A DNA stretch of 36,550 bases, taken from the NCBI GenBank assembly GCA_965657215.1, contig CBFHNR010000023.1:1-36550 (forward strand). Direction: 5' to 3'. Positions within the stretch are counted from its first letter, which is position 1; each line of letters starts with the position of its first letter. Both the position numbers and the translations under genes were made by a program. This DNA comes from JAHEJA01 sp965657215. Its GTDB lineage: Bacteria > Pseudomonadota > Alphaproteobacteria > Rhodobacterales > Rhodobacteraceae. Under the pieces are notes generated by a model. It was not told the DNA's origin. It saw only the letters and a program-made list of their open reading frames with translations, and ran no database searches. Of the stretch, positions 32,376 to 36,550 are shown piece after piece.

Positions 32376-32906
32376 ATGAGCAATTACAAAAAACTTCAAA
32401 CGGCTTTTGCTCAGCAGCTAGCTGATAACAAAGAGTTTGTTGAGCAAAATATCGTTTTTGCCGAGAATATAGCGGGCGATATATGCGCTTTTCTTGAATT
32501 GCCAGAAAATGATCCAAAAACGGATTTACTCGAACGGCCTTTTCAATTTTTACGTCCCGACCCTGAAAAGGGATTTGCGCCTCAGGAAACTCTGCGCCAA
32601 GCCGTCATCAGTCTGCCCGAAGGGAAGTTCCAATTTGGGTTGGGCGTTTTATTGGAGACAGGTCAAAAGGATCATCCCAAACAGGTCGCTCGGTTCGGTG
32701 TGAGCTGTGATCGCAACGGCGAAAGGCTCTTGATCGATATAATGGGAAAATCGTTTGATGTTCTGGCATCAGTCGATGCGCCGTTAGAGCTTGGGGATGT
32801 ATGCCAGCATGTCATGGATGATCTCTTGCGCGAATTAGAGTGGCGTATTGGGGACGAGATTGAACAAACTCGAATAGGGTTTGATTTTAGTGCACTCATA
32901 GATTGA
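32376..32906 (+). CDS. Unknown protein encoded directly upstream of the reductive dehalogenase
   Basis: I do not recognise this family. The ATG at 32376 (MSNYKKLQTAFAQQLADNKE) is preceded by AGAGGGGA and gives 176 residues. It appears soluble: no signal peptide, no membrane segment and only isolated cysteines, so no metal cluster is expected. The first ~45 residues look helical, the middle (VISLPEGKFQFGLGVLLE, ARFGVSCDRNGERLLIDI) looks like beta strands, and the acidic C-terminus DDLLRELEWRIGDEIEQTR is helical. It ends 13 bases before the dehalogenase start with its own ribosome site between, so they are co-transcribed. A chaperone, cobalamin-loading, ligand-sensing or stabilising partner for the dehalogenase is conceivable, but nothing in the sequence proves it. 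Confidence 0.8.
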   Translation: MSNYKKLQTAFAQQLADNKEFVEQNIVFAENIAGDICAFLELPENDPKTDLLERPFQFLRPDPEKGFAPQETLRQAVISLPEGKFQFGLGVLLETGQKDHPKQVARFGVSCDRNGERLLIDIMGKSFDVLASVDAPLELGDVCQHVMDDLLRELEWRIGDEIEQTRIGFDFSALID

Positions 32907-32919
32907 TCGAGGAAAACCC

Positions 32920-35900
32920 ATGGGCATTCGTTTCTTTTCTGACAAAAATAGACCTGTCCACATGGGTCCGTTCCCGCTTGAAAATTTTGCGCGGGGGGCA
33001 ATGCCTGACTTAGCAACGGTCCCGGCTATGACTGCGTTATCGTTTAGATCGCAGAACAGGGACAGTATTGTGCCTGCCATGGGTGAATATCAAGCAATGC
33101 TAGATGCCATCCGCGATGGATTGGTGAACAAGGCTGTTGCGGACATTCCGTCTGATCCAATTGAGCGTGCGCAACATATTAAGGCCTTCGGATATTTCAA
33201 CGATGCGGCAATGATTGGTATCTGTCGCCTTCCTGAACAGGCGCTGTTGGACTCGCCGATTGTTAATCCTGACATCAATAGATTGGCGGAAGACCTCAAG
33301 ACCAAGCAAACCAAAACTTTGGCCTCGGGGATCGATCTCATTATGGCTGATTTGCGTGACTCGATGGAGGCACCACCTCAGGGAATAGACGGCCACACAC
33401 ATGCAGTTGTGTTTCTCTATCAAAACCCTCGTGATCCGAAACCAGATGAGCCTGGATCAGATTGGATTATGGATGCAGGGGCTCATCGTGGGGCGCTGCG
33501 GGCAAATGAAACGGCTGCGGTCATCGGCAATTACATCCGTTTGCTTGGCTTTGATGCAAAATCACATTCAATGTCTGCCACGGATGTTGACCTCTCCCGC
33601 CTAGCCGTCGCTGCTGGATTGCTCTGGGGGGAGGGGAATTCCTTGGAATGTCCGTTTCTCGGGCAAAACTTTGGGCTGGCTGCGGTGACGTGTACTTTGG
33701 AGATGGCGATTGACCAACCGCTTGCTCCCAAATCGCAGCAATCTTGGCTCAAGACGCAGGGACCGAGTTGGTGGCTAGGGAAAGGAACAGCCAAATCGGG
33801 GCTTACACTTGATCCCTTTTCCTCGCGCAATTTCAAAGATGGCCCGCATCCCTTTGAACGTCTCAAACGCATCGATACACCCACAACCTATATGGACGAA
33901 GCCAACATTCCCCGTGTTCCAAAACGCACCGACATGTTTGCGCGGTCTCAATTTGGGGATATGGGCAAGGCCAATCAGGCCGCTGCCAAAGGGGGATATT
34001 ACGCGCGTAAATCGGCGCCAAGCTTTGCTCAGCGCCGCGCCTTGGGGGCCTTTGTTCTCATCCAAAATGGTGACAAGAATTTAGACGGCCCAAAACCAAA
34101 TGATGCACAGAGAAATGCGGATAATATCAAAGCCGCCTGCTATTTCTTAGGCGTTGATGCAACAGGGTTATCGCGGTGCCCTGATTGGGCGTGGTATTCT
34201 CATGATGCCGCTGGTGAAGCGGTTGATCCGCCTCATGATCAAGCAATTAGTATGATTATTGATCAAGGACGTGAAACCATGGAGGGCGCGTCTGGAGATG
34301 ATTGGATCGCAGTTGCCCAATCTATGCGCGCGTATTTGCGATTTTCACTGTTGGGTGGCGTGATCGCAAAACATATTCGTAACCTAGGATATAGCGCCAA
34401 GTCGCATACGGTCATGGACGGCGATGTCTTGCAGCCGCCGTTGTTGCTCTTGTCTGGTTTGGGCGAAGTGAGCCGCATTGGTGAGGTTATTTTGAACCCG
34501 TATCTCGGCCCACGATTGAAATCAGGCGTGGTCACGACCGATATGCCGATGGTTCATGACAAACCGATAGATTTTGGGCTGCAAAATTTCTGTGAGAATT
34601 GCAATAAATGCGCCCGTGAATGTCCCTCAGGTGCCATCACCGCAGGTCCCAAATTGATGTTCAACGGATATGAAATTTGGAAGTCGGACAGCCAAAAATG
34701 CACCACATATCGCATCACCAACCAAGGGGGCGCCATGTGTGGGAGATGCATGAAAACCTGTCCTTGGAATTTGGAGGGGCTGTTCGCTGAGGCACCGTTC
34801 CGCTGGGCCGCGATGAATATACCTTCTGCGGCCCCAATTCTTGCAAAAATGGATGACATGGTTGGCAATGGTGAAATCAATCCGATCAAAAAATGGTGGT
34901 GGGATATCGAATTGGCGGAAGACGGGGCCTATCGTCCTGCGCGTGCGCCCGTGTTGGCGCGCAGACTTCAAAAAGAGTTGGACCTCAAGTATGAGGATCA
35001 AACCCTAGCAGTCTATCCAGCCCCCCTTGCACCACACCCCTATCCTTATCCATTTCCAATGGAGCGTGAAAAAGGGATCGAAGCCTATCAAGCGATGGTG
35101 ACTGCCGAGCAGCATAAGGCAAAATTAGCCCGCGGAGAGAAAGATCATTTGCACATCTACTCTGCTGATGGTGAAAGCCCTGTCTTGCGTGTGGAGATCA
35201 CCAAAGTTGAGGTCATGGCAGAAGGCGTGACCAAGTATGAATTTGCAGCTTTGGATGGGTCTGATTTGCCAGAATGGACAGCTGGTGCACATTTAGACAT
35301 TGTTGTTGCCCCTGAATACCTGCGCCAATATTCGATGTCGGGAAATCCAGCTGATCGGAAAACCTATCAGATTAGTGTTCTTCGAGAGGATGAAGGGCGG
35401 GGTGGATCTTTGTTCCTTCACCGTATTTTCACTTTGGGTCGAAAGATATTCATTTCAAAGCCAATTAATCATTTTGAATTGGTTGAAGATGCTCACATGA
35501 CCTATTTGATGGGAGGTGGTATTGGTATCACTCCGATGATCGCCTTTGCGCATCGCTTGCATGCTTTGGGTCGAAAATTCGAATTGCACTACAGCATCGC
35601 AGACCGCAAGAAGGCTGGGTTCTTGGATGATTTGGAAGCTATGCCATGGGGTGACAATGTCCATATTCATGTCTCTAACGAAGGGTCTCGTGCAGATTTG
35701 GATCACATCCTTAGCGGCTATAAAGAGGGAGCACATGTTTATACCTGTGGGCCAGATCGATACATGTCTTCGGTTATGGAGGCAGCCCAAGCTGCAGGGT
35801 TCCCTGAAGAGGCCTGCCATTTGGAGTATTTCAACCTTCCAGAGCAGCCTGACTATGTAAACAAGCCCTTCGAAGTTGCCTTGACCGATGGTCGTCGTTT

Positions 35901-36129
35901 CGACATTCCAGCGGATCGCACCGCAACGGATGTTTTGGTCGAAGCAGGTGTGAATATTGATGTAAAGTGCAGCGATGGCTTATGTGGTGTCTGCAAATGC
36001 ACCTTGGTTTCAGGGGAGGTTGAGCATCGCGATTATGTCCTGTCCAAGTCCCAACGCGAGACGTCGGTTATTCTCTGTCAGTCGAGGGCAAAAGAGGATG
36101 GTGGCACCATCGTGATTGATGTCCCTTAA
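32920..36129 (+). CDS. rdhA: Self-sufficient reductive dehalogenase (corrinoid/iron-sulfur domain fused to flavin reductase and ferredoxin)
   Basis: This cytoplasmic multidomain enzyme has 1069 residues; the ATG follows GAGGA. In order: an N-terminal, apparently vestigial cobalamin-binding-type repeat (about 80-275), a second repeat with the working corrinoid site (about 396-555; WYSHDAAG with candidate tyrosine Y426, IRNLGYSAKSH, PIDFG), a [4Fe-4S] motif C558-x2-C561-x2-C564-x3-C568, a second one C594-x12-C607-x2-C610-x3-C614, a flavin domain (RQYSMSG, 802-808), an NAD(P)H domain (GGGIGITPM, 865-873), and a plant-type [2Fe-2S] domain C1017-x4-C1022-x2-C1025-x27-C1053. This is the layout of catabolic reductive dehalogenases such as BhbA, which remove halogen from aromatics using NAD(P)H. 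There is no twin-arginine signal or RdhB anchor, so it is not a respiratory type. The substrate is unknown; marine bromophenols are an inference. Confidence 0.9.
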   Translation: MGIRFFSDKNRPVHMGPFPLENFARGAMPDLATVPAMTALSFRSQNRDSIVPAMGEYQAMLDAIRDGLVNKAVADIPSDPIERAQHIKAFGYFNDAAMIGICRLPEQALLDSPIVNPDINRLAEDLKTKQTKTLASGIDLIMADLRDSMEAPPQGIDGHTHAVVFLYQNPRDPKPDEPGSDWIMDAGAHRGALRANETAAVIGNYIRLLGFDAKSHSMSATDVDLSRLAVAAGLLWGEGNSLECPFLGQNFGLAAVTCTLEMAIDQPLAPKSQQSWLKTQGPSWWLGKGTAKSGLTLDPFSSRNFKDGPHPFERLKRIDTPTTYMDEANIPRVPKRTDMFARSQFGDMGKANQAAAKGGYYARKSAPSFAQRRALGAFVLIQNGDKNLDGPKPNDAQRNADNIKAACYFLGVDATGLSRCPDWAWYSHDAAGEAVDPPHDQAISMIIDQGRETMEGASGDDWIAVAQSMRAYLRFSLLGGVIAKHIRNLGYSAKSHTVMDGDVLQPPLLLLSGLGEVSRIGEVILNPYLGPRLKSGVVTTDMPMVHDKPIDFGLQNFCENCNKCARECPSGAITAGPKLMFNGYEIWKSDSQKCTTYRITNQGGAMCGRCMKTCPWNLEGLFAEAPFRWAAMNIPSAAPILAKMDDMVGNGEINPIKKWWWDIELAEDGAYRPARAPVLARRLQKELDLKYEDQTLAVYPAPLAPHPYPYPFPMEREKGIEAYQAMVTAEQHKAKLARGEKDHLHIYSADGESPVLRVEITKVEVMAEGVTKYEFAALDGSDLPEWTAGAHLDIVVAPEYLRQYSMSGNPADRKTYQISVLREDEGRGGSLFLHRIFTLGRKIFISKPINHFELVEDAHMTYLMGGGIGITPMIAFAHRLHALGRKFELHYSIADRKKAGFLDDLEAMPWGDNVHIHVSNEGSRADLDHILSGYKEGAHVYTCGPDRYMSSVMEAAQAAGFPEEACHLEYFNLPEQPDYVNKPFEVALTDGRRFDIPADRTATDVLVEAGVNIDVKCSDGLCGVCKCTLVSGEVEHRDYVLSKSQRETSVILCQSRAKEDGGTIVIDVP

Positions 36130-36142
36130 GTCTTAGACGGTG

Positions 36143-36178
36143 TTTGCCTCCGGCGGGGATATTTCAAAAAAGAAGAAG
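36143..36178. repeat. Rhodobacteraceae-type intergenic motif after rdhA
   Basis: TTTGCCTCCGGCGGGGATATTT, interrupted here only by position (36143-36164), then an A-rich run and GAAGAAG, resembles a short motif I recall between genes across Rhodobacteraceae. CCTCCGGCGG can form a short stem. It lies between convergent genes, fitting a 3'-end role. Recognition is from memory and untested. Confidence 0.4.
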
Positions 36179-36181
36179 CCC

Positions 36182-36550
36182 TTAGGGTGTTATCTGAATG
36201 ATCAACTTTCCGAAGTTCCCACCATTGAGCAAGTTGATAAAAGCTTGGGGCGCGTTTTCTAAACCTTGAACGATGTCTTCCTTGTAGGTGATGGTTCCTG
36301 AGGCGACGAGTGGGGCGACCTGTTTTAAGAAGCTTGGATATTGGTCCCAGTGGTCCGAGATGATGAAGCCAGAGACGGAGAGGCGGTTCACCAAAATGGT
36401 GCGCCATAATTTTGGCAGCATATCTTGGGCATGAGAGGCATTTGCCCCTAGGGCCCCCGCGTTATACCAGCTAATCATTCCGCAGACTGGAATGCGACCA
36501 CCGACATTCATCAGGGGAAGTACGGCGAGTAGAACTTTGCCAGCGACGTT
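36182..36550 (-). CDS. NADP-dependent medium-chain oxidoreductase, CurA/YncB-like (partial, 5' end outside window)
   Basis: Only the C-terminal ~122 residues are present; the frame is open to the right edge. VLLAVLPLMNVGGRIPVCGMISWYN, SVSGFIISDHW and the final VQGLENAPQAFINLLNGGNFGKLIIQ match the C-terminal part of zinc-free MDR enzymes that reduce alkenals and enones (leukotriene-B4 dehydrogenase/CurA type). The Rossmann nucleotide site would lie just outside. It converges on rdhA with about 50 bases between stops. No direct link with dehalogenation is evident, but reduction of unsaturated products cannot be excluded. The TAA stop is at 36182-36184. Confidence 0.87.
   Translation of the reverse strand, partial: NVAGKVLLAVLPLMNVGGRIPVCGMISWYNAGALGANASHAQDMLPKLWRTILVNRLSVSGFIISDHWDQYPSFLKQVAPLVASGTITYKEDIVQGLENAPQAFINLLNGGNFGKLIIQITP

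Noticed and set aside
1..36550. CRISPR array, tRNA, rRNA, transposase or phage genes
   Set aside because: No regularly spaced repeats, cloverleaf-like intergenic sequence, ribosomal RNA, transposase or integrase frames were seen; gaps between genes are too short for most of these.

Overview
The window looks like chromosomal DNA of a marine alphaproteobacterium of the Rhodobacteraceae (Roseobacter group). The evidence is the protein families and gene orders (HDAC-like/xseB/ispA/dxs; comF/grxC/nitrilase-like), several polyamine-type ABC transporters, and an intergenic motif at 36143-36178 that I associate with this family. Base composition looks lower in GC than most cultured roseobacters. No rRNA, tRNA, insertion sequence, prophage or CRISPR array was seen. 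Genes are tightly packed and no gene-free stretch exceeds 300 bases. A run of 99 N at 27618-27716 and a one-base frameshift near 22949 show draft-quality sequence.

Region 1 (1-15.7 kb) is a nitrogen and compatible-solute uptake and catabolism block. A putrescine-type importer (potF, potG and the start of potH, minus strand) diverges from a GntR/FCD regulator and a class III aminotransferase. A shared TAATTTGATCA site sits in both control regions. Next come panC-panB (pantothenate), then a translationally coupled pair: a DoeA/ectoine-hydrolase-like M24 protein and an M20 deacetylase. Diverging from that pair is a second class III aminotransferase followed by a second complete polyamine-family ABC importer (ATPase, binding protein, two unusually long permeases) closed by an intrinsic terminator. 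Hydrolase, deacetylase and transaminase types together mirror the chemistry of ectoine degradation, but the substrate is unknown.

Region 2 (15.7-22.8 kb) is mostly housekeeping: an EamA exporter (minus), then an HDAC-family deacetylase, xseB, ispA and dxs as a plus-strand operon for isoprenoid precursors, a convergent NAD(P)-binding epimerase-like gene, and a thiolase.

Region 3 (22.8-27.9 kb) holds a hybrid histidine kinase broken by an apparent one-base deletion and preceded by a 40-base near-perfect palindrome that overlaps its start codon. After it come a capsule-export pair kpsT-kpsE (minus) without a visible kpsM, and nhaA interrupted by the N run.

Region 4 (28-32.3 kb) contains the minus-strand operon comF-grxC-Nit-like amidase-marR, a divergent NDUFAF5-like methyltransferase-fold gene, and ferrochelatase hemH.

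Region 5 (32.3-36.5 kb) is the most unusual part. An unrecognised 176-residue protein lies 13 bases upstream of a 1069-residue self-sufficient reductive dehalogenase: a duplicated cobalamin-binding-type domain, two [4Fe-4S] motifs, a flavin/NAD(P)H reductase module and a C-terminal [2Fe-2S] ferredoxin domain. No export signal or membrane anchor is seen, so this looks like a cytoplasmic, catabolic dehalogenase. The window ends in a partial medium-chain NADP-dependent oxidoreductase.
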